Shown piece by piece: positions 17,483 to 26,426 of a stretch of DNA of 64,000 bases; positions within the stretch are counted from its first letter, which is position 1, and each line of letters starts with the position of its first letter. Source of the stretch: Thioclava sp. JE_KL1 (GTDB lineage: Bacteria > Pseudomonadota > Alphaproteobacteria > Rhodobacterales > Rhodobacteraceae); assembly GCF_009296265.1 (NCBI RefSeq), contig NZ_WBJS01000008.1, forward strand, positions 1 to 64,000, read 5' to 3'. A program made the position numbers and the translations under genes. A model generated the notes under the pieces. It saw nothing but the letters and a program-made list of their open reading frames with translations. It did no database searches and was not told the origin of the DNA.

Positions 17483-18187
17483 TCACCTGCTCTCATTAGC
17501 TATGTGGCGGAGCGAGGAGGGACTCGCGCCACGCACGCGTCGGTTGCCGTCATCGGCTGTGAGGAACGCGTGTGCTTCCTTCTCCAGCACCTCCTCGAGT
17601 CGGGACGACAGCTCGCGGCGCTTGCGGAAGCTTCGCAATTGCACGGTAGAGAGGGTCTTTGGGAGGTAACGTTGGTGCTCGCCCGCGTGGTAAACGTCGA
17701 AACTGAGTTGCCCTGCTGTCAGCATGTTGGAGCGGCCGTTTTCCGCCAGCACTGTAAAGACGACCGACTCTATGTTCTCCGCGCCTTCAGGAATTTCGGA
17801 GTATTCCAGAGCCACGCTCACCAAATCTGAAATCTGTCCGAGGTCGCGATACTCTGCGGCTTTCAGCGGACCCTTGACGGACCTGCCGGGTTCCGTGTCG
17901 GGAAAGGGTGCGAAGCCTCCGGTGTCGCTGGCAATGGAGTGGTAGGTCTTTTCGTCGACTTCGAGGTCGACCAATAAGGCTTTCACAAAGATAGGCTCGG
18001 CCCCCATATTCCCCAACATCAAATGACCGCGCTCGTGTCCGCCGGCAATCCGGGTCAACAGCAACTTCGAGCGCCGCTCGCGCCGGAAGTTCATGAGTAT
18101 AAGCTGGAGATAGACCAGCCAGACCATCGCGGTGACGATCTGCACGATGATGCTAACAACGTGTTGGTTGTCGACTAACCACTCCAT
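17483..18187 (-). CDS. Membrane-anchored hypothetical protein
   Basis: 234 residues from the ATG at 18187, preceded by AAGAGAGAG. One membrane helix (VSIIVQIVTAMVWLVYLQLIL) near the N-terminus is followed by RRERRSKLLLTR, which marks a cytoplasmic C-terminal domain of about 180 residues without recognised motifs. The frame is open 45 codons further upstream without support. No known family recognised. Confidence 0.6.
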   Translation of the reverse strand: MEWLVDNQHVVSIIVQIVTAMVWLVYLQLILMNFRRERRSKLLLTRIAGGHERGHLMLGNMGAEPIFVKALLVDLEVDEKTYHSIASDTGGFAPFPDTEPGRSVKGPLKAAEYRDLGQISDLVSVALEYSEIPEGAENIESVVFTVLAENGRSNMLTAGQLSFDVYHAGEHQRYLPKTLSTVQLRSFRKRRELSSRLEEVLEKEAHAFLTADDGNRRVRGASPSSLRHIANESR

Positions 18188-18435
18188 CTCTCTCTTCTCA
18201 ATCAGGCCCTCGCGCTCACGTTGGAGCAACGCCGTAACCGCGCGAATGGGTCCGAAAGAGGTGTGGCGCGGATTTCCGGGAAAAGGGTGCCGATGGATTT
18301 TGAGGTGGACCGGAAGGAACAATTCACTAGTCTGTCTGGGTCGTCTGCGGACGATTGTGCGAGCATGATTTTGAGCATCGCTCAGACTTACAGCAGACTG
18401 TTTTGCTGTGGCTTTTGTGATCGAAGGCTTTTGGC

Positions 18436-18768
18436 ATGGATATTTATGTGGACGAGAAGAAAGTCGACCCGGTTGTCTCCCGAAGAATGGTCGAGACGGC
18501 CCTAGAAGATTTGGACATGAGCCGGGCCGAAGATGTCAAAACGGCAGTGGAGCGCGTGAAGGACTTTCCGCTCGCGGACCTCTACCTCAGCTCATCACTC
18601 GGAGCGGAAGGTCATCCGCACGAAGTTTGGATCGCACGCATGGAAATCCACAGACAGGCCGAAGCGCGGCGCCGCGCTCATGAGGTGCGGGTTACTATTC
18701 TTGTTGGGCTGGCCGCTGTCATCGGGAGCGCCATCGGGGGAGGGGTGCTGCACATCCTTTGGTCTTGA
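18436..18768 (+). CDS. Small hypothetical protein with C-terminal membrane anchor
   Basis: 110 residues: a hydrophilic helical N-terminal domain and a C-terminal membrane segment (VTILVGLAAVIGSAIGGGVL). The ribosome site is weak. It is divergent from the preceding membrane-anchored gene; the 248-bp gap between them may hold both promoters. No family recognised. Confidence 0.55.
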   Translation: MDIYVDEKKVDPVVSRRMVETALEDLDMSRAEDVKTAVERVKDFPLADLYLSSSLGAEGHPHEVWIARMEIHRQAEARRRAHEVRVTILVGLAAVIGSAIGGGVLHILWS

Positions 18769-18945
18769 ACAGGGGGCGTCCGGCGTTAAGAGGGGGGGGG
18801 CAGGCTCCGTCAAAGAGGCTAGACATACCAATCGTAAAGGAACTTCACTTTGCGGCTCGCGCGCTGGGGGGCTTCGGGAGACCATTGACGCTTCAATGGC
18901 CGGGTAACCAAGTGCAGCTAGACGTTCGGACATACGAGCGTTTCA

Positions 18946-18971
18946 GGAACCAAGATTGCCTGGCACTTGTT
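18946..18971 (+). promoter_or_regulatory. Near-consensus EcfG-type promoter
   Basis: GGAAC (18946-18950), 17 bases, TGTT (18968-18971), one base off consensus, 28 bp before the ATG at 19000. Confidence 0.4.
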
Positions 18972-18999
18972 GAGCATTTGAGAACAAAGGAGACACGCC

Positions 19000-19227
19000 A
19001 TGAAATACGGATGGAGACTTCTTTTCGTTCCGCTCTGGGTGCTCTGTATCGCTGGAGCGGTGTTAACAGCATTCCTTGCCTTCGACTGGGTTGGATGGCA
19101 GGCTTTCGCTGTCTCGGCTATGATCGGGCTACTAGCCGGCGTTCCGGCCGGAATGTGGAATACTTTCAAGGTTAGACGCGAAGATCCGGACTGGAACAGG
19201 TCGCCTTCGCGAAGCGGCACGATTTGA
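19000..19227 (+). CDS. Small two-helix membrane protein
   Basis: 75 residues with two membrane segments (LLFVPLWVLCIAGAVLTAFL and FAVSAMIGLLAGVPAGM) and a short charged tail. AAAGGAG is well spaced before the ATG. A near-consensus EcfG-type promoter is just upstream. Function unknown. Confidence 0.6.
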   Translation: MKYGWRLLFVPLWVLCIAGAVLTAFLAFDWVGWQAFAVSAMIGLLAGVPAGMWNTFKVRREDPDWNRSPSRSGTI

Positions 19228-19802
19228 GGTCGCCGCGCCGAAGTGTGTCACAACTTTAGTGTCTATATCCAGCAAGGGCAAAAGTGAGGCGATCGCCAGG
19301 ACCGATGGATGTGTAAACACTACGGTGATCCTCTCACTCCATGCTGGTCCGAACTGACCGGTAAGGGGTCAACTCGAGGAAGCGCGATATTGATGCTCGT
19401 CGAGCTTATGGGGCGCTCAATCTTGGTTCCGGTGGCCGCATGCATCCCAAGCGCGTTGGTTGAGGGGCCGATTAATGAAAAAACTGTTGAGGTTACGGAT
19501 CGGTTTCATAGGCGGCGCGACGAAGTGATCGACCTAAAGCATCAACTAAGAATTTGAGGTAAATGTTTGGAAATAGACAATGATGCGTTAAGCTCAACGT
19601 GAGCTGACTTGGCGCTACCGACATGCCCTGAGTTCGGCGTCAACCCGATCAAATGCTCCGCCTTGTTGTGCTGTGCCGCGTGAACGGTCTGACGCGCGGC
19701 ATGGCGTGGTCGAAGCCGCAGTGCTTTCCTTAGCAGTCGGCAATCGAACTTTAGGAAATTTGGATAATCTCGTTGTTTCAGTTCGCTTGTGCTCGCCGGG
19801 GC
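19228..19802. other. Gene-free stretch of 575 bp
   Basis: The longest open frame (19309-19557, plus) would give 82 residues, without ribosome site, signal or recognised motif, so I do not call it. This is a plausible breakpoint between the small-protein block and the SLC13/mob region. Confidence 0.45.
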
Positions 19803-21671
19803 TTAAAGCGGCCAAACGATGAGCAGCAGCGGCAAGCTTACGGCAACGACGATCACCTCGAGCGGCAGCCCAAGCTTCCAGTAGTCGCTGAAGCGAAAAC
19901 CGCCCGACCCTAGGATGAGTGTGTTGTTCTGATGCCCGATTGGCGTGAGGAAAGCACAAGACGCGCCGATCGCCACGGCCATCAGGAAACTGTCGGGGTT
20001 CACTTTTAGCGACGCTGCAATGCCCAAGGCAATTGGACTGAGAACTGCTGCCGTGGCCGCATTATTCATCAAATCGGAGAGAAACATCGTAGTGATCAGG
20101 ATTGCCGCCAGAGCCGCGATGGCGTTCCCGCGCGCAACAGTTTCGACCAAGAAACGCGCCAGAACATCTGCCGCACCGGTGGTCTGCATCGCGCCAGCCA
20201 TTGGGATCAGCGAACCCAGCAGGACGATGACAGGCCAGTCGATGGCTGTGTAGACCTGCCTGGGCGGCACGGTTCGCAGCAGCATCGAGCCCAGAACTCC
20301 CAAGGTAAAGGCCACGGATGCCGGCAGCAGGCCGAAGGTGGCAATCCCGATAGAGCCAAGCAGGAGCGCACTGGCGATGATCGCCATTCGCGCGTTGGGA
20401 AGATGCAATTCGCGCTCTCCCAGAGGCGCGCAGCCAGTCTCGTTCATGAAATCGGCCATGATCTCGGCGGCCCCCTGCATCATCAGCAAATCACCTGGCT
20501 TCAGCTTCAGTGTCCGCAGCCGCGTCCGCGGGGGACGACCTTCCCGTGAGACGGCCAGAAGATTTAGGCCGTAGCGCGTCCGCAGCCGCAGGTCTGTTGC
20601 GGACTGTCCGACGATCGTAGAGCCCGGCAGCACCGCGAATTCGCGCAACACGATATCCTCGTCACGGTCCGAAGGCTTCGTCGCTGCATCGGTGTCCTCG
20701 GCGGACGTGTTGCGCTCGGCTCCGTCGTTTTCAGTCTGCGGTGTTGTTTCTCCGGCTTTCCTTTCCGCTCGCGCCGACCCGCTCTCCTCCTCTTCAAGCG
20801 TGATGCCGAAGGCCGACAACACTTCGGCCAGCTCTTGAGCCTCGGCCTCCAGGATCAGAACGTCGTCCGCCTGTATGCGCCGTCCGCCATGTGGCGCCGT
20901 CATCCGCACGTCGTTGCGGATCAGTCCGATGATCTGGGCGCCGCTTTTTTCAATCCCGCGTTCGAACTTGCGCAGGGTCAGTCCTACGGCCTTGCTTTTA
21001 TCCGGCACCCGAACCTCGGTCAGATAGCTGCCAGTGTCGAAACCTGCCGTGCTCATCGGTTTGCGCGCAGGCACGATGCGCCATCCCAGAAGCGCGATGA
21101 ACGCCACGCCGACGAAGGCGACCGCCACACCTACGGGGGCATAGTCGAACATACCGAACTGCCCCAATCCGGCTTCGGCGCGAAAGCCCGAGACGATCAG
21201 GTTAGGCGGTGTGCCGACCAGCGTGGTCATGCCGCCGAGGATCGTGGCAAAGGCCAGGGGCATCAGCATCTGCCCAGGTGTCAGGTCCAGCCGCCCTGCG
21301 AGCCGGATCGCGATCGGCATGAGAAGCGCGAGCGCTCCGACGTTGTTCATGAAGCCAGAAAGAACAACCGAAAGAGCGACGAGCGCCGTCATGCTGGTCA
21401 GACGCTTTGCCTCGGAAGGTAGAATTGCCTGCGCCAGCCAGTCCACGGCCCCGGTGTTTTGCACGCCCTGACTTAGTATCAGAACGCAGGCCACCGTAAT
21501 CACGGCAGGATGACCAAATCCCGCAAACGCTGCGTCCGCCGGAACCAATCCGGTCAAGACGCAGGCCATCAGCGAGGCCAAGGCAACCAGGTCGTGGCGA
21601 AACCTCCCCCACAAGAACAGCGAGAGGGTTGCGCCGAGGATCGCGAACAAGGTGATTTGTGGCGCTGTCAT
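19803..21671 (-). CDS. SLC13/DASS-family permease with two internal RCK_C (TrkA-C) domains
   Basis: 622 residues. N-terminal helices carry GFMNNVGALALLMPIAI and LVGTPPNLIVSG; the C-terminal half repeats the pattern with DLMNNAATAAVLSPIALG and FLTPIGHQNN, the duplicated SNNV/TxxxN motifs of the ion-transporter superfamily. Between them (about 205-405) are two RCK_C-like domains joined by a low-complexity acidic linker. Bacterial proteins of this layout transport sulfate or dicarboxylates. AGGAGG fixes the ATG at 21671; an in-frame GTG lies one codon upstream. A relative lies at 39259-41037. Confidence 0.82.
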   Translation of the reverse strand: MTAPQITLFAILGATLSLFLWGRFRHDLVALASLMACVLTGLVPADAAFAGFGHPAVITVACVLILSQGVQNTGAVDWLAQAILPSEAKRLTSMTALVALSVVLSGFMNNVGALALLMPIAIRLAGRLDLTPGQMLMPLAFATILGGMTTLVGTPPNLIVSGFRAEAGLGQFGMFDYAPVGVAVAFVGVAFIALLGWRIVPARKPMSTAGFDTGSYLTEVRVPDKSKAVGLTLRKFERGIEKSGAQIIGLIRNDVRMTAPHGGRRIQADDVLILEAEAQELAEVLSAFGITLEEEESGSARAERKAGETTPQTENDGAERNTSAEDTDAATKPSDRDEDIVLREFAVLPGSTIVGQSATDLRLRTRYGLNLLAVSREGRPPRTRLRTLKLKPGDLLMMQGAAEIMADFMNETGCAPLGERELHLPNARMAIIASALLLGSIGIATFGLLPASVAFTLGVLGSMLLRTVPPRQVYTAIDWPVIVLLGSLIPMAGAMQTTGAADVLARFLVETVARGNAIAALAAILITTMFLSDLMNNAATAAVLSPIALGIAASLKVNPDSFLMAVAIGASCAFLTPIGHQNNTLILGSGGFRFSDYWKLGLPLEVIVVAVSLPLLLIVWPL

Positions 21672-21750
21672 CACGGCCTCCTTGCCTCGAAACTAGCGAA
21701 GAAGGCGTTCATGATACACGGGGTTATTCATTCTTCTGTTGGAAGGGCAC

Positions 21751-23178
21751 TCAACCAAAGCCAAGACCGTCGGCGCAGTCATCTGGTTTAAGGTCCAGCT
21801 CCTCAGGAGTTGGGGAGGCAGACGCCGCTCCGATGTTCTGGAATTTATCTGCGAGATTTTGAGCGTCGGGGCCGTCCTTAAGAACTTCGATGCCTCGGTC
21901 CGACAGCCGCACCACTTCGCTGCCAAGCCTGATATCGATTGCACGCTGTTCCGGGCAGCCGACCCACGTCCATCCACTAAAGTTCGCGCCAAGCCGCGCT
22001 AGGGCGCGAGTGAGCCAAGCGCCGTAGGTCAGGGCATCGGAAGCCTCATCGTGCGGAGAAGCAGGTCGAGTTTTCGTTCGATCCGGTTCAGTCGCGCGTC
22101 TTGCGCCTCCAGCCTTGCCGACAGCTCCATCATCTGCGTGCGATGCTCCTTCTCCGCCTCTTCTTGCCGCAGACGGAGCGCGCGGAGCATCCGCAGCTCT
22201 TCGTTCATCAGCGACAATGCTTCGAGGATCCGTGCCCCAATGTCCGAGGCGCTTTGCTTCATCCAGTCGAGCAGATCCAGAAGCGACATCAGGCGATCCG
22301 TTTTCGTGTCGATCGATTTCCAGAGATCGACGAGCACTTTGAAGCGCGACCTCGGTTTCAGCGATTTCGGATCTTGCGGCATCTATGAGTTCCATCAGTC
22401 GGGGTTGGATAGGTTGGAGGTTGATAATCAAGCGCGCGACCGACAGGGCCATTGCGTGAGCGATCCGCGCGCGCAGGTGTTTCGGCTCCCACGCCGTGCC
22501 AAGCTCGCTTGCGCGGGCAGCGCCGCTCTCGGTCAACAGAACATAGCTGTCGTGGCCTGATTTCGTGGGCATCCGGGAAAAGCGAACCGGCTCGGGGCCG
22601 GCTTTTAGCTGCGTGACCATTTCTTCGAGCGTGAGCGGCGGGTTCGCCCCGAAGACGCGCGTAAGAGCACGATAAGTAATCTGCGCGGCTTTTGACTTTA
22701 GATTCCGGATCGGGGTCGGCGGACGCAGCGTGGGAAATTTCGGGTCGAAATATTCGGGGGCCGGTAGGCCCAGAAGTTTTGCGAGTTCTTGGTGCCGGTG
22801 ATCGGTAATTCGACGCGAGAGGTTCGGCTTCAACGTCTTGCCTGCCAGTGTCGTTAGCACAAGAGCGATGTGAACATGATCACACGTCGTATCCGTATGG
22901 CGCACGGCGATCCAAGGAACTTGCATGGGCCGAAAGTCCATCAGCTCAAGGAGCGTGATGACGATCTGAAGCCAGAGCGCGTCTTCAGCGCGCATGCCGT
23001 TCGGAAGCGAGAGTGTGATGTGCAGATATCCGTGCCGGTCACCCAGCTGACTCAGTTGCTCTCTAGCATCGTGACGGCCGAAGATGACAAGAGTTCCGCC
23101 GATGTGCTCTGCGCCGTCACGTAGAATGTAATGCTCTACGAAGCGCGCGTCGGAATGCCGTTTCGTGATTGCGCGCAT
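21751..23178 (-). CDS. Relaxase / mobilisation nuclease (MobA/VirD2-type)
   Basis: 475 residues. The N-terminal relaxase domain has the candidate catalytic Tyr17 (EHYILRDGA) and the metal-binding three-histidine signature His94, Asp96, His101, His103 (HTDTTCDHVH). It would nick and covalently hold one strand at oriT during plasmid or element transfer. The start is taken at 23178, two bases after the mobC stop, which fits an operon; an ATG at 23196 overlapping mobC is possible. Residues about 266-383 use codons unlike this genome (many GAT, GGA, AGA, GCT) because a second gene is encoded there in another frame. The C-terminal 90 residues are again well structured. Confidence 0.78.
   Translation of the reverse strand: MRAITKRHSDARFVEHYILRDGAEHIGGTLVIFGRHDAREQLSQLGDRHGYLHITLSLPNGMRAEDALWLQIVITLLELMDFRPMQVPWIAVRHTDTTCDHVHIALVLTTLAGKTLKPNLSRRITDHRHQELAKLLGLPAPEYFDPKFPTLRPPTPIRNLKSKAAQITYRALTRVFGANPPLTLEEMVTQLKAGPEPVRFSRMPTKSGHDSYVLLTESGAARASELGTAWEPKHLRARIAHAMALSVARLIINLQPIQPRLMELIDAARSEIAETEVALQSARRSLEIDRHENGSPDVASGSARLDEAKRLGHWGTDPRSIVADERRAADAPRAPSAARRGGEGASHADDGAVGKAGGARRATEPDRTKTRPASPHDEASDALTYGAWLTRALARLGANFSGWTWVGCPEQRAIDIRLGSEVVRLSDRGIEVLKDGPDAQNLADKFQNIGAASASPTPEELDLKPDDCADGLGFG
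22029..22382 (-). CDS. Coiled-coil protein nested in the relaxase gene in another frame (MobB-like position)
   Basis: 117 residues wholly inside the relaxase gene on the same strand. Its frame, not the relaxase frame, has the codon usage of this genome (CTG, CTC, ATC, CGC, GAG, many G/C third bases). The product is a long amphipathic helix, MMELSARLEAQDARLNRIER then KLDLLL, preceded by a Trp/Leu-rich N-terminal part. The ribosome site is weak (GGAAC). In RSF1010-type plasmids mobB lies inside mobA in the same manner, so an accessory role in the relaxosome is inferred from position; no sequence similarity to MobB is claimed. Confidence 0.65.
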   Translation of the reverse strand: MPQDPKSLKPRSRFKVLVDLWKSIDTKTDRLMSLLDLLDWMKQSASDIGARILEALSLMNEELRMLRALRLRQEEAEKEHRTQMMELSARLEAQDARLNRIERKLDLLLRTMRLPMP

Positions 23179-23180
23179 CG

Positions 23181-23471
23181 TCAGAAACCCGCCCATTTGT
23201 AGAGCGCCGTGGTAAGCTCTTGAACGTTCCTCGAGAGCTGACGACAGGCGCTCGGCGATTTGGCATCGAGCCGGTTGACGGCGAAGCAAAGCTGACCGAG
23301 CGCCTCCGCGATTTCAGCGTCGCGGTTTGTTGGTTGCGGCAATTCGCTGGTAGCGCTCCGTCGCAAGTAATCTGCGATCGTCCTGCATCCTGTTGCCTGC
23401 ACCCTCGCTCCGATGAGCTTCATCTCCCCATCAGAAAGTCGGACTTTGATTTCATGAGCCCGCCGCGCCAT
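23181..23471 (-). CDS. MobC-like accessory mobilisation protein
   Basis: 96 residues: a basic start (MARRAHEIKVRLSDGEMKLI) like the ribbon-helix-helix/MobC DNA-binding region, then helices ending LSRNVQELTTALYKWAGF. It would bind oriT and help the relaxase open the strand. AGGAGG precedes the ATG at 23471; the longer open frame to 23564 is Arg/Ser-rich and unsupported. Its stop is two bases before the relaxase start. Confidence 0.7.
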   Translation of the reverse strand: MARRAHEIKVRLSDGEMKLIGARVQATGCRTIADYLRRSATSELPQPTNRDAEIAEALGQLCFAVNRLDAKSPSACRQLSRNVQELTTALYKWAGF

Positions 23472-24129
23472 TTCAGGAGACCTCCTGCGTGGCGATCTGC
23501 GTGTCATCTGCCGCGGGGACGATAAGGCCCAAGCGCTTCTCGAGCCTCGCATGTCGTGCGTCATGAATATGATGGGTCAAGGCAAGCCTCCTTCATTCAC
23601 GCGAGAAGCGTGTTATTTCTGTCTTGTTCATTTTGAACTGCGCCGCTTGAGGGCCTAGCTTGAATATACTGCTGCAACGCGTTTCGCGCAGGGTAGAAAG
23701 GCACGGGAAGCAGGGGGCTGGATGAAATCGGGGCGATTATTGTGGAAAACTCGATCGCCGCTCCGCTCGAGCCCCGCGCGTCACATATGCCGGTGACCGC
23801 ACGCCAGAAGAAATCCGTATTTCTTTGCTGGAAATAGATTTTCAGGAAGCGACTTGCGCGCGCGTGACGCGAAAGAACCTAAGAGCTGCGCATCGTTGGG
23901 CCGGATTTTTAGGAAGTGTATGGAGTTCCAGTCCAGACCTCCCGTATGATCGCGGGGATGCTCTTGCGTCTTGGTGTGGAGCCAAAAGCGATCTCTGGCT
24001 GGCAGGGGGACGAATACCCTCCGTGACTTCGAAGGCTCTAGGTGAATTGAGGTGGTCGCCTGCGCTCTTCCGAAATCCTCTGCAAAATGGAAGTATGCCT
24101 CCAGCGTGCAGGCCGGGTGAGGGGGGGCG
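23472..24129. other. Gene-free stretch upstream of mobC; candidate oriT region
   Basis: 658 bp with no convincing gene. It holds the first copy of the 158-bp repeat (23754-23911). The position directly upstream of mobC-relaxase is where oriT lies in most mobilisable elements, so I propose oriT is here; no nic site was identified. Confidence 0.4.
23754..23911 (+). repeat. 158-bp direct repeat, copy A
   Basis: It aligns without gaps to 30765-30922 at a constant offset of 7,011 bp. The core 23841-23883 (43 bp, starting TTCAGGAAGCGACTTGCG and ending AACCTAAG) is identical. It lies between mobC and the gene at 24130. Confidence 0.85.
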
Positions 24130-25176
24130 ATGAGGCAAGCGATACTCTACAAGGCGATCGTCGCCAATTACGGGACCTACCTGTCGCGCAAGGATGGCCA
24201 GGCTGACCGGCTTGACTACGTGGGCCAGCAGCTCGTAGGCCCGACCGCCATCCAGGAGGCGAAGCATTTCCGCCAAGCGGTGATCGACGATCTGGCCCAG
24301 GCCAAGATCTACCTGCTCGACGGCAATGCCGCCAACTACGTCGACAGCTTGCGCGAGGACGTCCAGCAACGTGATGCTGGCCGCGCGGCTGCCGATCTGG
24401 CAGCTTCCTATATGCGCGAGGTCGAGTTTCCCGCCGATCTCGTCTGGGTGGAGCACGATCACCGGATGCTGATCGCCGATCGCGCGACGCGGGAGGGCAC
24501 CAACCTGCCTCGACACGCGCTCGAGGATGCCGGTCTTCGGGGCTATCTCTACGATCTGCGCGACCCCGGTGCCCTGAAGGTTTCGCTCTTCAGAAGCGAC
24601 TCCAACGGCGGGATCATCGATCCGCTGATCCATCTTGTCTTCCCGTGCGACCCGGTTCGCGGAGAGTTCCTCGACACCTACGAGTGGCGCCCGCATCCGC
24701 ACATGTTCGACCTCTTCGCCCAGAAGAGCACCTCCCAGAAGGATCTTCAGGGGATGGTGAATAACGAACTCAGTCACCTGACCTATGACATGGTGCTCGG
24801 CTTCGTGCTCTTCGCGCTCCTGTCCTCGCCGGAGAACGGGATTGAGCGAGAGGAGCGCGACAGCCTGTCGCCGGGAGAGCGCAAGACCGCCGCGAAATTC
24901 GGCAAGACCTGGCTCACAGAAAACCTTCGCTCCCATGTGACGATCCGGATCGGCAAGGAGGGATATGCGCATCTGCGCGAGCAGGCAGCGCGGCGCGAAT
25001 TTGAGCGTGAGCAGGCCGCCGGTCGCCACCCGCCGACCGAGCATTGGGTGAGCGCGCATGAACGGCGCTACAAGAGCGGAAAGATCGTGATGGTGCGTGC
25101 GCATCAACGCGGCACGAAGCCGGACAGGAATATTCCGACGCGGGTGATGGGCCCGCGGATGCACTCGCCGCAGTGA
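24130..25176 (+). CDS. Unrecognised protein next to the mobilisation genes (mobile-element type)
   Basis: 348 residues, soluble, no signal. Midway are VEFPADLVWVEHDHRMLIAD and LRDPGALKVSLFRSD; a helical region follows (MVNNELSHLTYDMVLGFVLF). The C-terminus is HWVSAHERRYKSGKIVMV then RAHQRG. A C-terminal HW-x2-H ... GK ... H-x-RG pattern resembles that of various phage and plasmid proteins, including some distantly AcrVA2-like ones, but I cannot assign a family. GAGGGGGG precedes the ATG. It points away from the relaxase operon across the putative oriT, that is, in the leading-region position where anti-defence genes are often found. Confidence 0.6.
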   Translation: MRQAILYKAIVANYGTYLSRKDGQADRLDYVGQQLVGPTAIQEAKHFRQAVIDDLAQAKIYLLDGNAANYVDSLREDVQQRDAGRAAADLAASYMREVEFPADLVWVEHDHRMLIADRATREGTNLPRHALEDAGLRGYLYDLRDPGALKVSLFRSDSNGGIIDPLIHLVFPCDPVRGEFLDTYEWRPHPHMFDLFAQKSTSQKDLQGMVNNELSHLTYDMVLGFVLFALLSSPENGIEREERDSLSPGERKTAAKFGKTWLTENLRSHVTIRIGKEGYAHLREQAARREFEREQAAGRHPPTEHWVSAHERRYKSGKIVMVRAHQRGTKPDRNIPTRVMGPRMHSPQ

Positions 25177-25873
25177 CCGCGCCCGGATACATGGGGGTGA
25201 AGTGCCTTTCTCTCCAGCATTCTCTCCGCCGCTGCCGCTTTCGCAGCCTTCTCCAAACAGGCATCGCGCTTGCGCCTCAATCCACGTGGGCGCCTTTTAA
25301 GGCCTATTGACGCCGGGTGACATTTGCCGCCCCGGCGCCGTTTGCGCCTAGGGCAAACCGAACTGCCTCGTCGCGTGGGGGCTGAGGGTGAGGGTGAGGG
25401 AGCCCCTGATCTCGTGCCCACCTCCGGGCACGCTCGGTCTATTGCTCATAGGTCGTGGGCCAGATGATGGTTCTGAACCTGCTGAAAGCTCTGCCGTGGT
25501 GCCGAGCATCACTATTGCGACCGGAACTGCTTGATGGTCAGTGGACCTAGGGCTGCCGAGCTCATCGACGTAGCCTACGACGTGCTCGCAGCAAGATATC
25601 AGGGCCACCGACCTAGTCATCTCGCATCTAAGCTGCAAAAGGCTCCGTGAGCACCGGGTAGATTGCGAAACAGACAACGACGAGAGCGGAGGCGGCCGCG
25701 CCGCGCCCGTAGTATCAATTGCAGAAGGTCTCCCGCAAAACATTGCTCTTGAAGGTTTTTTAGTGTTATCCGCCCTCGCCATCTTGACCAAAATGCAGCC
25801 TGAGAGCCCGAAATGGGCCAATCGGGCACCGGCGGTTCCGAAAAAAGTAAACGATTTCAATGCTGTGACAGCT

Positions 25874-25918
25874 GTTACGCGTGTTACAGGACGCGTTACG
25901 CGCGCAAGCAATTGAAAT
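25874..25918 (+). repeat. GTTAC array, module 1
   Basis: GTTAC at 25874, 25883 and 25895, the last extended to GTTACGCG, followed by ATTGAAAT at 25911-25918. The same arrangement recurs at 26044-26087. Confidence 0.7.
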
Positions 25919-25935
25919 AAAACAGAAATCTCTAT

Positions 25936-25976
25936 CTATGTATGTATGTAACACTCTATGAGATGAATATACATAG
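25936..25976. repeat. AT-rich inverted repeat between the GTTAC modules
   Basis: CTATGTAT (25936-25943) pairs with ATACATAG (25969-25976). It lies in the most AT-rich part of the gap, with a TATG short tandem run. Confidence 0.5.
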
Positions 25977-26043
25977 AGAGAGTGAGTGGTTCCTCCATCC
26001 ACTTCGATCCAGAGAAGACTCCACCTATATATTTACTTCCGGC

Positions 26044-26087
26044 GTTACGGGCGTTACCGCGTTACGCGTCGGATAAGTCATTGAAAT
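26044..26087 (+). repeat. GTTAC array, module 2
   Basis: GTTAC at 26044, 26053 and 26061, the last extended to GTTACGCG, followed by ATTGAAAT at 26080-26087. Further single copies lie at 26102 (inverted) and 26144. Confidence 0.7.
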
Positions 26088-26426
26088 CTTTCAAGGTGCG
26101 TGTAACAGGCTTGTTCGATAACCTACCTAAGACGGTGGTCCGTGTTACGCGGGGGCCCTGTCTGGGAGGATCATTGCGGGTTTGCGAAATAACTTTTCAT
26201 GGTCAATAGCCGCAAGCGACCGCGACTGCACGGAGTTCGGACGGGCCTGAGCTCTCCCGAAAGGCAGAAAACTCCTTTCCTTCATTGCAACCGCGTCCTG
26301 CAAGGACCTCCCCTGCAAGATTGACACAGTCTTCTGCATGGCAGCGGGAGGAGCTGTCGATAGCGCGCCCAACTTGAATTTTTAGCGGGACGGGCTTCGA
26401 GCCGGCGGCTTCAGGGGATCTTCGGC

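Larger units (their letters stand above)
25177..26426. other. Gene-free stretch of 1.25 kb containing GTTAC arrays
   Basis: Open frames here give no recognisable product. The stretch holds a GAGGGT short tandem run near 25380-25402, two clustered GTTAC arrays (25874-25918 and 26044-26087) and an AT-rich segment with an inverted repeat between them. It separates the gene at 24130 from the cyo operon and looks like a control or replication region rather than coding sequence. Confidence 0.5.

Noticed and set aside
19309-19557. Plus-strand open frame of 82 residues
   Set aside because: No ribosome site, no recognisable domain and codon use unlike the neighbours; it could be a gene remnant but cannot be supported.
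23472-24129. Possible CRISPR or tandem-repeat array near the mob genes
   Set aside because: Only one copy of the 158-bp unit lies here; no regularly spaced repeats are present anywhere in the window.
25104-25421. Minus-strand open frame of 105 residues, basic and partly helical
   Set aside because: It overlaps the end of the gene at 24130 in antisense, has no ribosome site and an Arg/Pro/Ser-rich start typical of antisense frames in GC-rich DNA.
25348-25911. Minus-strand open frame of 187 residues in the gene-free stretch
   Set aside because: Composition is low-complexity Ser/Pro/Arg, no motif or ribosome site, and it runs into the GTTAC module.
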